Of a stretch of 64,000 nucleotides of DNA, positions 37,845 to 46,846 are shown in pieces. The DNA is taken from the NCBI RefSeq assembly GCF_000341355.1, contig NC_020300.1, positions 496,001 through 560,000 on the forward strand. The letters are read 5' to 3'. The notes below the pieces were generated by a model, which was not told where the DNA came from, did no database searches, and saw only the letters and a program-made list of their open reading frames with translations. The position numbers and the translations under genes were made by a program. This stretch comes from Bartonella australis AUST/NH1 (GTDB lineage: Bacteria; Pseudomonadota; Alphaproteobacteria; Rhizobiales; Rhizobiaceae). Every line of letters starts with the position of its first letter. Within the stretch, counting starts at the first letter, position 1.

Positions 37845-40082
37845 TCAAAATTTCTGCACGAATGATATCTTAAAATTACGGCCCGGTTGGCTGAAATAAT
37901 CTTTGGGCGGTGGTGCTACTCCACTAGGAGACTCAGAAGGAAGATCAGTCGCATTCCAATATTTTTTGTTCAAAAGATTGTAAATGCCAGCCCTTATAAT
38001 AGGGCCTTTTTCGCCGAAAGGTTTCCACCACCCCAGCACATCAATCAGGTTGTAGTTGGGGATTTCCCCGTAGCTCGATTTATTTTCTACCTTATTGAAT
38101 TTGGTTACTGAGGTGAAAATCACATCTGCACCCCAAGCTTCTCGGCTATATCCTAGTCCAATGACCGTTTTTAAAGGTGGGACTGAGCTAAGATATTCGT
38201 TTTTATCAAGATCTTTTCCTTGTGCGTAGACGAGGGAAAAATTACTATGGAAGCCGTTACCAAAAGTCCAAAATGCTTTTGCCTCAATACCGGAAATACG
38301 TACACTCGTGCGGTTTGCATAATGCCTGCGTGCGTACTTAAATTCTTGTGAAGGTCCCAGGTCTATAATGTCAATAAAGTTTTTATATTGATTATTAAAA
38401 GCGCTGACAGAACCACCAAAATTTGCATTTTTATATTTCACACCGATGTCGTACCCATTGCTGGTTTCTGGTTTAAGATTTGCATCGCCTGCCATATAGT
38501 AAAAGCTGGGATTGATATAGGTAAGATAGAGTTCCGAGACGCTCGGTGCCCGGAAAGCTTGCGCCCATTGAGCGTAAAGCACTGTTTGGTCATTGACATC
38601 CCATTCTATACGTAATTTCGGAGAAAAATGTGTGCCGCTATTTACTGGGGGATGTTCCCCGGTACTCACTATTTTTTTGTAAGAAGGCGTCTTTTTGGGG
38701 TCGTGCTTATACCAGTCATAGCGGATTCCAGGCGTTACGCGGAAAGGTTTACCGGGAAAACTAATTTCGTCTTCGAAAGCTAGGCCAAAATTACGGCTAT
38801 TCGTATCCGGCGCATCCGACTGGTTGGTGTGTAAAAAGGCGCATCCACGCGCATTTTCTTTTAAATGACAGTTATCTTTACCGTATGAATATTGGTGGAA
38901 TTTAGATTCTAAAACATTTACAGCGAATTTAAATGCGTGATTTACGTTGCCGGTATCCACATGTTTAAGGCCTTCAGCACTAAGGCCGTAATTTATATCA
39001 CGTACGAGATTATCTCTTTTATAATCCCCTTCTGGCTGCCTAACACGATACCCTTCTAAGATTTGATTATTGCGCCACTTTTGCCAATGAAGTTGCCCGT
39101 GAAATCTATCAAAAATAGCATCTCCACCGCCATTATAATCATAGGAAAGCGAAAAACGTTCGCGGTGTTTATTTTTTTCATTATAAACAGAGCCTGGCAA
39201 GTATGTTGCGGATGAAGCATTTAGTGAATGAATATCTTTATTATAGGCAAAACGTTCTACTGTAAAACCAAACCGGTGGTCGCTACCGAAATATTGATGA
39301 GCTTTAAAAAGAAAATTATCTTGGCTGAAGTCAGCGGGGTTTTCGCGTGTACGCTCATTACCATAACCGTCTATGGTTCCCATATTTTTACGCTGGTGCC
39401 CCCCTGCACGGGATCCTTGAAAAAGCAGAAGTGTTTGACCAGCACTCATTGCAAAAACTTGGTCTATATGCCAACTGTCATCGACTGTATGATAACCACC
39501 TTTTACGAGGCTATTTTGTCTTTTTCCCTCTGTAAGAAGATCTTCAGGATTAAGAGTGCGTAAAGCGATAACCGCGCCTAATGCACCAGATCCATAAAGA
39601 CTGGAATCGGATCCTCGAATAACGTCAAGCGTGGAAAGTGCGTTAAAGTCAAACATCAAATTACCGCCTTTAACACCACGCGCTCCGTCATTAAACCACG
39701 GAAGAATGACGCCGTCTATCGTCGTTAGAATACGGTTGGCATCCAAACCGCGAATTACGAGACTATCATTATCCGAATTGTAAGTTATAGACGAATTAAG
39801 GCGGCTAATATCGTGGACATCATCGACTTGCTTTTGGGCAAAATTTTTAGCAGTTTCGCGATCAGTTAAGATTGCCGCCGCATCTGAAGCACCTGCTGTT
39901 TCGCTTCTTTCGATCACGATCGGCTTAAGCTCAGTAATAACATTTTTATCATCGCTTTGTGCAAAAATATCAACGCTGATGCGCTCACTGTTGTTTTGCG
40001 CAAAAACGAGTGAAGGTGTACAGATGAGTAATGTACTTAAAGCTACGCAGCTTTTACAGATATTTTTTCTTCTTATTTGCAT
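37845..40082 (-). CDS. hutA: TonB-dependent heme receptor
   Basis: HutA is the outer-membrane heme receptor. The protein has 745 residues with a signal peptide ending SLVFA. The plug domain includes DDVHDISRLNSSITYN and LVIRGLDANRILTTIDGVILPW near 115. The beta barrel has the FRAP box typical of heme receptors (FRAPSVSELYLTYINPSF near 513), followed by GDANLKPETSNGYD, a variant of the NPNL region. It ends in Phe (SFVQKF), as outer-membrane proteins do. It is the first gene of the leftward heme cluster and is divergent from tonB. Confidence 0.94.
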   Translation of the reverse strand: MQIRRKNICKSCVALSTLLICTPSLVFAQNNSERISVDIFAQSDDKNVITELKPIVIERSETAGASDAAAILTDRETAKNFAQKQVDDVHDISRLNSSITYNSDNDSLVIRGLDANRILTTIDGVILPWFNDGARGVKGGNLMFDFNALSTLDVIRGSDSSLYGSGALGAVIALRTLNPEDLLTEGKRQNSLVKGGYHTVDDSWHIDQVFAMSAGQTLLLFQGSRAGGHQRKNMGTIDGYGNERTRENPADFSQDNFLFKAHQYFGSDHRFGFTVERFAYNKDIHSLNASSATYLPGSVYNEKNKHRERFSLSYDYNGGGDAIFDRFHGQLHWQKWRNNQILEGYRVRQPEGDYKRDNLVRDINYGLSAEGLKHVDTGNVNHAFKFAVNVLESKFHQYSYGKDNCHLKENARGCAFLHTNQSDAPDTNSRNFGLAFEDEISFPGKPFRVTPGIRYDWYKHDPKKTPSYKKIVSTGEHPPVNSGTHFSPKLRIEWDVNDQTVLYAQWAQAFRAPSVSELYLTYINPSFYYMAGDANLKPETSNGYDIGVKYKNANFGGSVSAFNNQYKNFIDIIDLGPSQEFKYARRHYANRTSVRISGIEAKAFWTFGNGFHSNFSLVYAQGKDLDKNEYLSSVPPLKTVIGLGYSREAWGADVIFTSVTKFNKVENKSSYGEIPNYNLIDVLGWWKPFGEKGPIIRAGIYNLLNKKYWNATDLPSESPSGVAPPPKDYFSQPGRNFKISFVQKF

Positions 40083-40247
40083 AATGCGTCATGACCTCTT
40101 CTTAAACGCCCCCCCGGTAAAACTTCATACATAAAGGCGCCTAACTTATTGAGCATAAAAGCCGCACAGCTAAGCAGTAATAATCTGATTTCAATACAGA
40201 AACACGAGGAGGCATATTAAACATGATAAAAACAGTCAAGAAAAAAG

Positions 40248-40276
40248 TTGTAATTCGCAAATAGCCTATTTAATAA
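40248..40276 (+). promoter_or_regulatory. Candidate tonB promoter
   Basis: TTGTAA (40248-40253) and TAATAA (40271-40276) are separated by 17 bp in the 200-bp hutA/tonB divergent intergenic region. No clear Irr or RirA site was recognised there. Confidence 0.4.
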
Positions 40277-40314
40277 AATACTAAGTGCTAATATCAGACT
40301 CAAAAGAACAGTGG

Positions 40315-41091
40315 ATGAAAACTACGAATTTTGCGCATACTGAGTTACTACCAACTCTTTGGGTGGGAGCGTTTGTTAGTGCTCTTTCTTTGCATATTGC
40401 CTTGGGGATAAAATTTTATTTTCAAAGCGTCGACATAAGTGATGATGTGCATCCACCGGCAATTATGCTGACTTTTGCCCACGAAGTCGTACATTCCGCC
40501 ATTGATGCGGCGTTACCCGATGTCGATATAGATTCAGAGGTACCACCGTTCAGCTTTTTAAAGCCGGAATTTTCAAGGTCTGTGCTAAATGAGGTACAAG
40601 GAGAAAAATCCCAATCCATTGAGGAAAAAAGCGATTTCATAGCGCCGACACCTTTAAAGAAATTTTTTTCCTCTAAAACAGAGCGCGGAGCCTTTGTTAA
40701 ACAACCGTCCCCGACATTAAAAACTACGGCAAAAAATGAAAATACAAAAAGGGGACGCTTATCTGCTACTTTTGCCACTGATAATGGAAACGGTACCGCT
40801 GTGTTTGCTGGTTCATCTCCAATGCAATGGTTAGCAAAGGTACAGGCGCAGTTAGAAAGACAAAAGGGTTACCTTGCGAGGCAACGTATCGGTCTTGCAA
40901 AAGGGGTGGTGCAGCTAGAATTTAAGGTGCATGAACAGGGGGATATTTTTTCTAGCCGCGTTGCGGTTTCTTCCGGTGATCACGAACTTGATCAGTTGGC
41001 TATAACAGCGCTCCAGCGTGTTGGTATTTTTCCTCCTCCCCCTGTTTCAAAGGCAAACAAAATTATTAGAGTATCTCTAATATTCAATTGA
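40315..41091 (+). CDS. tonB: TonB energy-transducing protein
   Basis: TonB couples the inner-membrane proton motive force to the HutA receptor. I chose the ATG at MKTTNFAHTELL; a GTG ten codons upstream is less likely. The 258-residue protein has an N-terminal membrane anchor (WVGAFVSALSLHIALGIKF), a charged periplasmic linker with scattered prolines instead of a long Pro-rich repeat, and a C-terminal TonB domain. That domain runs from MQWLAKVQAQLERQKGY through VVQLEFKVHEQGDI to LDQLAITALQRVGIFPPPP. It is divergent from hutA, as in other Bartonella heme loci. Confidence 0.9.
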   Translation: MKTTNFAHTELLPTLWVGAFVSALSLHIALGIKFYFQSVDISDDVHPPAIMLTFAHEVVHSAIDAALPDVDIDSEVPPFSFLKPEFSRSVLNEVQGEKSQSIEEKSDFIAPTPLKKFFSSKTERGAFVKQPSPTLKTTAKNENTKRGRLSATFATDNGNGTAVFAGSSPMQWLAKVQAQLERQKGYLARQRIGLAKGVVQLEFKVHEQGDIFSSRVAVSSGDHELDQLAITALQRVGIFPPPPVSKANKIIRVSLIFN

Positions 41092-41229
41092 ATTTCACAC
41101 AGTTCTCATTATTGTGAGGGAAAAATTTCTTAAAAAAATAGTCTGTTTTTGCAGAGGATATTTAGCTAAAATTGGCCGGTATTTACCCGAAGTAAATTGA
41201 TTTCGTTTTATGTAGGAGATGGCTTTGAA

Positions 41230-41265
41230 GAGCGATTAGGGGTCGCTCACTTTATTATAATTTTC
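41230..41265 (+). terminator. Possible terminator after tonB
   Basis: GAGCGA and TCGCTC pair around a seven-base loop and are followed by an AT-rich ACTTTATTATAATTTT stretch. The U tract is imperfect. A second, weaker hairpin with a T4 run lies at about 41304-41323. Confidence 0.35.
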
Positions 41266-41321
41266 ACGATATTGCGGTTTGTGATATAGGAGACGGAGAA
41301 GAGCCTCTAAGCGGAGGGGTT

Positions 41322-43427
41322 TTAATGACCAGAAATAAGATCAATTTTGATATCTATTTCTCCGGTGAGTCGTGCTTTGTAAATTTCATAATTTTCCATA
41401 ACACGCATGACGTAGTTACGTGTCTCTGCGTAGGGGATGCGCTCAATCCAATCAATAACTTTATTGAGGGGTTGGCCTCTAGGGTCGCCATAACGGCTTA
41501 TCCATTCATCAACGCGACGGGGGCCCGCGTTATAACTGACGATAGCTAATATATAAGATCCGTTAAAACGTTCTAATTGCTCGCTTAAAAAACGAGAGCC
41601 TAATGTAGTATTATAACTAATATCACTGGTGAATTTTTTAGGTGACCATGCAATGGAATACTTATTTGCGAGCGCTTGCGCTGTTGTAGGTAGTAATTGT
41701 AATATGCCTCTGGCACCAGCTTTTGATACGGCTTTTTGGTTAAATTCGCTCTCTTGGCGCGCAATAGCATAGATGAGTGCTTTTTCCGCTGCAAGGATAT
41801 TGGCGGACGCTGGAATAGCTCCGATAGGGTGGGAAAGTGCACCAACATTTTTCCCCTGAAAAACAGCGATTTTACCGATTATGAGGCTAGTATTATAATC
41901 ACCTTTTTTTTCTGCCATAACAGCTAGAAGGGCTAATTCGCCCGGACTCTCTATTTTTTTGCTGAGCTCCCTATAAAGAATCTTAGAAAAATTAACATAG
42001 CCGGCGGCTTCAAGCCATTGAATAGCTTGGACAGCTTTTCGTGCGCTAAAATGCTCCCGGTCGATAGTTGTTGGTTTGGGGAAGGAGATCTTAAGTTTTT
42101 TTTGGTTAAGTCGCGAAGCTGCTAATTGGCCATAATAAGTTTTGCTGAAGTGAGAGGCATGGTAAAAATAACGCGAAGCTTTTTCATGTTCGCCTAAAAT
42201 TTCTGCTGTTCTTCCTGCCCAATAATAGCCGCGAGATATTGAAAGAGGGGTCGAGGACAATTGGAGAATGCGCATAAAATGATGCATCGCTAAGTTAGCA
42301 TTATGAAGGAACTGTAGCGCGTACCATCCCGCGTGGAATTCAGCATCTACCATCGATTCAGGCGTTGAGTCGCCGCGGGCTGCAACGATTTGGTATGCGA
42401 TTTGAGGTTTATTTAAATCAATCATTTCTCTAGAAAGAGCACGTCGTTCCACCCACCATGCATCAGAGCATATGAGGCACGCTGAATTTTGATGTGCTTT
42501 CAGCATAAGCGTTGCTGCAGCATTGTATTGCTTGTTTCGTCTAAGGTAGCGAATTTGAGCAAATTGTAAAAGAGGATCTTTTTTCCATGATCTGTTAACG
42601 GCCTGTAATTTTTGTGCAGCTCGGGGATTATTTGTTTCAACTGCAATAAAAGCGTCAAAAAGAGATTGGGCGCGGGCTAATTTTGCAACTCGTTTGGCTG
42701 AATTAAAACGGCGTGCATAAAGCATAACCCGCATGCGTTTTAGGTGATCAATGGGTTTTAATACAGCACCCGCTTTTTTAAGGATAAGCTCTTCTTCTTG
42801 CGCGCTGAGTTTCGCTTTATACCACAATGGTACAATGATTTTTCGTGCGTGGGCAGTTTGTCCGGTTGCGATGAGTGCTTGAGCAAACGCCGCCGTGCCT
42901 TGTGTAGTTAAGGGAAGATGGCGGGCAAATTTTTGAATAATTGCCTGTGCAGAACTTGTTTCGTTAACAAAAGCACGCTCAGCATTGCGCCGTATGATAG
43001 ATAAGCCAGGCCACTCTTTCAATTCCTTAAGGGCACTAAGTAGCTCAGAACTGGGTATGTCCGGCTGACCTGATGTACCGATTGCCCACATTAAAATTTG
43101 GCGCTCAAGGCTATCTTTGGCCATTGTGTTGCGAATAGCTATTACTTTCGTGATATTGTTATTTTTAAGAGCGTCTAGACCGATTTTAAGCTGGTTGGCT
43201 GCAGTAGGGCTACTAATAGTTGGAGTTTTATCGAGTATATCACGGGCCGGTTTAAGCGGATTTTTATGTTTTTTTGTCGTTGCAAGGGGGTAAGGGTGAG
43301 ACAGAGGGACTGGTATTTTTTCGGGTAAAAAAACCGTTTGCGCATATGCACTCGGAAACAAAATTCCTGCGGCCAACATTAACAAAATCAAAATTAGTAC
43401 AAAAAATTGTATGAAGAATGCACGCAT
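41322..43427 (-). CDS. slt: Soluble lytic murein transglycosylase
   Basis: This periplasmic enzyme cleaves peptidoglycan glycan strands to leave 1,6-anhydro-MurNAc ends. The 701-residue protein has a signal peptide (ending PSAYA) and a long helical superhelix of TPR-like repeats over about residues 60-500. The C-terminal SLT domain contains IYAIARQESEFNQKAVSKAGARGILQLLP near 545-575, whose Glu of RQESEF is catalytic. NTTLGSRFLSEQL and AIVSYNAGPRRVDEW follow. It is a single gene on the minus strand, opposite to dapA and tonB. A role in wall turnover is most likely. Confidence 0.92.
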   Translation of the reverse strand: MRAFFIQFFVLILILLMLAAGILFPSAYAQTVFLPEKIPVPLSHPYPLATTKKHKNPLKPARDILDKTPTISSPTAANQLKIGLDALKNNNITKVIAIRNTMAKDSLERQILMWAIGTSGQPDIPSSELLSALKELKEWPGLSIIRRNAERAFVNETSSAQAIIQKFARHLPLTTQGTAAFAQALIATGQTAHARKIIVPLWYKAKLSAQEEELILKKAGAVLKPIDHLKRMRVMLYARRFNSAKRVAKLARAQSLFDAFIAVETNNPRAAQKLQAVNRSWKKDPLLQFAQIRYLRRNKQYNAAATLMLKAHQNSACLICSDAWWVERRALSREMIDLNKPQIAYQIVAARGDSTPESMVDAEFHAGWYALQFLHNANLAMHHFMRILQLSSTPLSISRGYYWAGRTAEILGEHEKASRYFYHASHFSKTYYGQLAASRLNQKKLKISFPKPTTIDREHFSARKAVQAIQWLEAAGYVNFSKILYRELSKKIESPGELALLAVMAEKKGDYNTSLIIGKIAVFQGKNVGALSHPIGAIPASANILAAEKALIYAIARQESEFNQKAVSKAGARGILQLLPTTAQALANKYSIAWSPKKFTSDISYNTTLGSRFLSEQLERFNGSYILAIVSYNAGPRRVDEWISRYGDPRGQPLNKVIDWIERIPYAETRNYVMRVMENYEIYKARLTGEIDIKIDLISGH

Positions 43428-43674
43428 CGAGAAAAGGCCTTGAAATCCTGCTTTTTAGCATTTTTTAGTGAGTTTTAAAGCAGAAGCATGAAAGACGTGT
43501 TAACGTATCATTGGTGCTTTTAGGGGATACTCAGAGCTAAAAAGCGTACGCTTGCGTTGCGAGGGGAGGTGTAAAATTTGTGTTGTTTCAATTATCCAGA
43601 AAGATTACGCTCTATAATCGGTAATTTGGAAGGCTATCTTAGAATGAAGTTCAACATTACAAAAGGAGTTTATC

Positions 43675-44559
43675 ATGCTCAAGGGAGTGGTGACTGCGCT
43701 TATCACGCCATTTGATGAAAATGGCGCCGTCGATGAAAAAACGTTTTGTAATTTCGTCGAATGGCAAGTTAAGGAGGGCGTGGACGGTGTGAGTCCCGTT
43801 GGCACAACAGGCGAGTCGCCGACTTTAAGCCATGAAGAGCATAAGCGAGTTGTAGAATTATGTGTCGAGCAGGTTGCTAAACGCGTTCCCGTCGTCGCGG
43901 GGGCTGGGTCAAATAGTACAGACGAAGCCATTGATCTCGCACAACATGCCGAAAAAGCGGGCGTCGATGCGGTTTTGGTGGTAACTCCTTATTATAATAA
44001 ACCTAATCAGCGGGGATTGTATGCTCATTTTGCTGCTATCGCGAAAGCTATTTCTATCCCAATTATAATTTATAACATTCCTGGTCGTTCTGTTATCGAG
44101 ATGACTGTAGAAACTATGAAAAATCTCCGCCAAGACTTTAAAAATATCATCGGTGTTAAAGATGCAACAAGTAAAATTGGACGGGTGAGCGAGCAAAGGA
44201 AAAAATGCGGGGAAGACTTTATACAGCTCTCTGGTGACGATAGTACGGCATTAGGCTTTAATGCCCACGGGGGAGCAGGATGTATTTCAGTTTCATCTAA
44301 CGTTGCCCCAAAACTTTGTGTAGAGCTTTATGCTGCTTGCCGCCGTGGTGATTATAAAGCAGCGTTAGCGCTGAATGATCGCCTGATGCCTTTAAATCGC
44401 GGGGTATTCATCGAGCCGAGTCCGGCAGGTATTAAATACGCTGCTGCAAAATTGGGGCTTTGCCGTGATAGCGTCCGTTTACCGATGCTTCCATTAGAAG
44501 ATAGTACAAAAAAAATTATTGATGCGGCTCTGCAACATGCTGGTCTCATTAAAAAATAA
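43675..44559 (+). CDS. dapA: 4-hydroxy-tetrahydrodipicolinate synthase
   Basis: DapA condenses pyruvate with aspartate semialdehyde, the first committed step to lysine and meso-diaminopimelate. The 294-residue TIM barrel has [14 protein letters not shown] near residue 43, the YNIPGRSV active-site segment near 134 and the Schiff-base Lys in [13 protein letters not shown] near 162. An AAAAGGAG Shine-Dalgarno lies 7-8 nt before the ATG. A TATAAT at 43613-43618 could be its -10 box, but no good -35 is seen. smpB follows 12 bp downstream. Confidence 0.97.
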   Translation: MLKGVVTALITPFDENGAVDEKTFCNFVEWQVKEGVDGVSPVGTTGESPTLSHEEHKRVVELCVEQVAKRVPVVAGAGSNSTDEAIDLAQHAEKAGVDAVLVVTPYYNKPNQRGLYAHFAAIAKAISIPIIIYNIPGRSVIEMTVETMKNLRQDFKNIIGVKDATSKIGRVSEQRKKCGEDFIQLSGDDSTALGFNAHGGAGCISVSSNVAPKLCVELYAACRRGDYKAALALNDRLMPLNRGVFIEPSPAGIKYAAAKLGLCRDSVRLPMLPLEDSTKKIIDAALQHAGLIKK

Positions 44560-44571
44560 AATGGTGTTAAA

Positions 44572-45054
44572 GTGGTCGTGAATAAAAAAAAAGCCGTGTC
44601 AGTGCGAAAAGTGATAGCAGACAATCGCAGGGCTCGTTTCAATTTTGAAATTCTTGATAATCTTGAGGCTGGCCTCGTATTATGCGGAACAGAAGTTAAA
44701 TCTTTGCGTTCTAATCATGCTAATATTGCGGAAAGTTACGCTAGTTTTGAAGATGGAGAGCTGTGGTTGATTAACAGCTATATTCCAGAATATACGCAGG
44801 CTAATCGTTTTAATCATGAACCGCGTCGCTTGCGTAAATTATTAATTTCGAAGCGTGAAATGGCGCGTTTTTCGAAAGCAATTTCTCGTGAAGGAATGAC
44901 TATCGTCCCGCTCAAGCTTTATTTTAATGAACGAGGATGTGTTAAATTGGAGATCGCTTTAGCGCGTGGTAAAAAGCTTCATGATAAGCGCGAAACAGAA
45001 AAGAAGCGCGATTGGGGACGTGAAAAAGCAAGAATCTTAAAAAAATGTGGATGA
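44572..45054 (+). CDS. smpB: SsrA-binding protein SmpB
   Basis: SmpB binds tmRNA and is needed for ribosome rescue. The 160-residue protein has the core [33 protein letters not shown] near 22-55 and ends in the basic tail [26 protein letters not shown], which enters the decoding site. Translation starts at a GTG; a second GTG two codons later is equally possible. The gene is 12 bp after dapA and probably in its operon. Confidence 0.95.
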   Translation: MVVNKKKAVSVRKVIADNRRARFNFEILDNLEAGLVLCGTEVKSLRSNHANIAESYASFEDGELWLINSYIPEYTQANRFNHEPRRLRKLLISKREMARFSKAISREGMTIVPLKLYFNERGCVKLEIALARGKKLHDKRETEKKRDWGREKARILKKCG

Positions 45055-45101
45055 TGAGGTTGGTTTGTACACTTTATATTTTTAGTGTGTTCTACAAGAT
45101 T

Positions 45102-45785
45102 TCAGCATTGATCCAAATATGTTTTTGCTGCTTGAAAAATCTGATGAAACATAGCGTCTGTTAGACGGCCGGTATTGGTGTTGTAGCGCGAACAGTGATA
45201 ACTTGAAAAAATGCGTAGTTTGCCGATGTCACTTGTTTCTCCGTGACCGAAAGGGTGTGCTAAAATTTTTGCATTTAAAGCGCGTATAGTTGAATGGTGG
45301 GCAATGGTACCGAGGGTTATAACGGCTCTAAGTTGAGGAAGGTTTGTTAGAAGAGGTGAAAAGAAATATCGGCAAGTGCTGATTTCAGCGCCGGTCGGTT
45401 TATTTTCTGGAGGAACACAACGTACGGAGTTTACAATTGCGGCGTCGATCAATTCGAGATCATCATCTGGTTTTGCTTCAAAAGTGCCTCGTGCAAAACC
45501 AAATTTCTTCAAAGTTGAATAAAGTAATTGGCCGGCATAATCACCTGTGAAAGGGCGCCCAGTTCTGTTTGCTCCGCGTAATCCTGGCGCGAGCCCCACG
45601 ATAAGCAGGCGTGTTGTTGTCGCACCTTTATAGGGAAAAAATGGCTTTACGGGCGCATTGTGCCAACGAGGCTCTTTTATGCGCCAGTTAGCGATGAAAC
45701 TGTGCAAGCGAGGACATAAGTTACAATTTTCTGGCGGCTCAGGGCAAAGAGACATCGATTCACTATTCATAACGGCAGGTATCAA
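45102..45785 (-). CDS. Uracil-DNA glycosylase, family 5 (UdgB-like)
   Basis: This protein of 227 residues is a predicted base-excision repair glycosylase. It has the family-5 active-site segment GLAPGLRGANRTGRPFTGD at 64-82, without the polar residue used by families 1 and 4. The second catalytic segment is SYHCSRYN near the C-terminus. All four probable Fe-S ligands are present: C21 and C24 (NCNLC), C123 (VRCVPP) and C138 (STCRYF). It contrasts with the glycosylase at 2261-3145, which lacks two of these. The gene is convergent with smpB. Confidence 0.88.
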   Translation of the reverse strand: MIPAVMNSESMSLCPEPPENCNLCPRLHSFIANWRIKEPRWHNAPVKPFFPYKGATTTRLLIVGLAPGLRGANRTGRPFTGDYAGQLLYSTLKKFGFARGTFEAKPDDDLELIDAAIVNSVRCVPPENKPTGAEISTCRYFFSPLLTNLPQLRAVITLGTIAHHSTIRALNAKILAHPFGHGETSDIGKLRIFSSYHCSRYNTNTGRLTDAMFHQIFQAAKTYLDQC

Positions 45786-46346
45786 CTATTTTTCTAAAAA
45801 CTCTTTTCGGGTTGTCTTTATAATATATCGCGGACTTTATTTACAAACAATTCCGCAATTAATACAATGACTTGTTCCGCAACGTGACTTAACATAAAAC
45901 ATTGCCGGTTATATTATAATAGATAAAAATCTAGCTTGGTAATAAACTGTTAATCATGCAGTACTGAAAAAGCGTAAGGCTCTTAGTTTTACTAACATAT
46001 TTTCTGGGTACAATATTAAAGGCTACTGGATCGTCGTTATTAAGAAATTATCAAGTCGGCACAAAATCTGCAAGCTTGGGAGGCCTTCATAAGCTATAAA
46101 CAGCTATTAATATTTAAATGGCCCATTTTTTGTCTTGCATTAACGTTGTTTTATTCAGAGTGAAATCTACGATAAGAAGTCTCACCCACTTTAAATTATA
46201 CAAAGAGTTCAAAAATTATTTTATAAACAAGCTCCTTGAGCAAAAAAATGCTGAAGCGTGAGTTGTTTTTCTTGTGTTTCGTTTTGATTATTGTATATAC
46301 TTCGCGCCGGTCGTGGAATTTTTGGACTTTTGGGAAAGATGCATAA
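45786..46346. other. 560-bp intergenic region before rpoZ
   Basis: I see no gene here. The only supported signal is a candidate rpoZ promoter near its right end. The rest is AT-rich without long open frames or strong hairpins. Confidence 0.6.
46272..46299 (+). promoter_or_regulatory. Candidate rpoZ promoter
   Basis: TTGTGT (46272-46277) and TATATA (46294-46299) are separated by 16 bp and lie about 50 bp before the rpoZ start codon. The match is moderate. Confidence 0.4.
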
Positions 46347-46745
46347 ATGGCTCGCGTGACAGTAGAAGATTGTATCGATAAAGTAGATAACCGTTTTGAG
46401 TTGGTACTTTTAGCTGGGCATCGGGCGCGTCAGATTTCGCAGGGCGCGCAGATTACAGTTGATCGCGATAATGATAAGAATCCCGTCGTCGCTTTGCGTG
46501 AGATAGCCGATGAAACATTATCGCCTGCGGATTTAAAAGAGGACCTCATTCATTCATTGCAAAAATACGTGGAAGTGGATGAGCCGGAAGCGGCGACTGA
46601 ATTTATTTCTCATTCAGGTGGAGCTGAGGGTGTTTTTGACACGCAATTAGAAGGAGAGAGCTGTTCCTTTAATCATATGTCAGAAGAGGATCTTTTGGCG
46701 GGTATTGAGGGTTTAGTTATGCCGGAAAAAAGTGACGATTATTAA
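46347..46745 (+). CDS. rpoZ: RNA polymerase omega subunit
   Basis: Omega helps assemble and stabilise RNA polymerase. The 132-residue protein begins [31 protein letters not shown], which is diagnostic. The acidic C-terminal extension is typical of alphaproteobacteria. It is followed by rsh, the usual arrangement in this class and notable because omega is linked to the ppGpp response in many bacteria. Confidence 0.95.
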   Translation: MARVTVEDCIDKVDNRFELVLLAGHRARQISQGAQITVDRDNDKNPVVALREIADETLSPADLKEDLIHSLQKYVEVDEPEAATEFISHSGGAEGVFDTQLEGESCSFNHMSEEDLLAGIEGLVMPEKSDDY

Positions 46746-46846
46746 TTTTCAAGTGATATGCGTCACCATCGGGGCCATTTTTTTGTCTTTTATCGGTGGA
46801 ATACTCGAGAGTGATTGGGTAATAAAATTTTGAAGGACACGCCTGT

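Noticed and set aside
40213..40239. Minus-strand TTGACT with ATATTA-like -10 as a hutA promoter
   Set aside because: The spacing is 14-15 bp and the distance to hutA is long. I could not separate it from chance, so no promoter is called.
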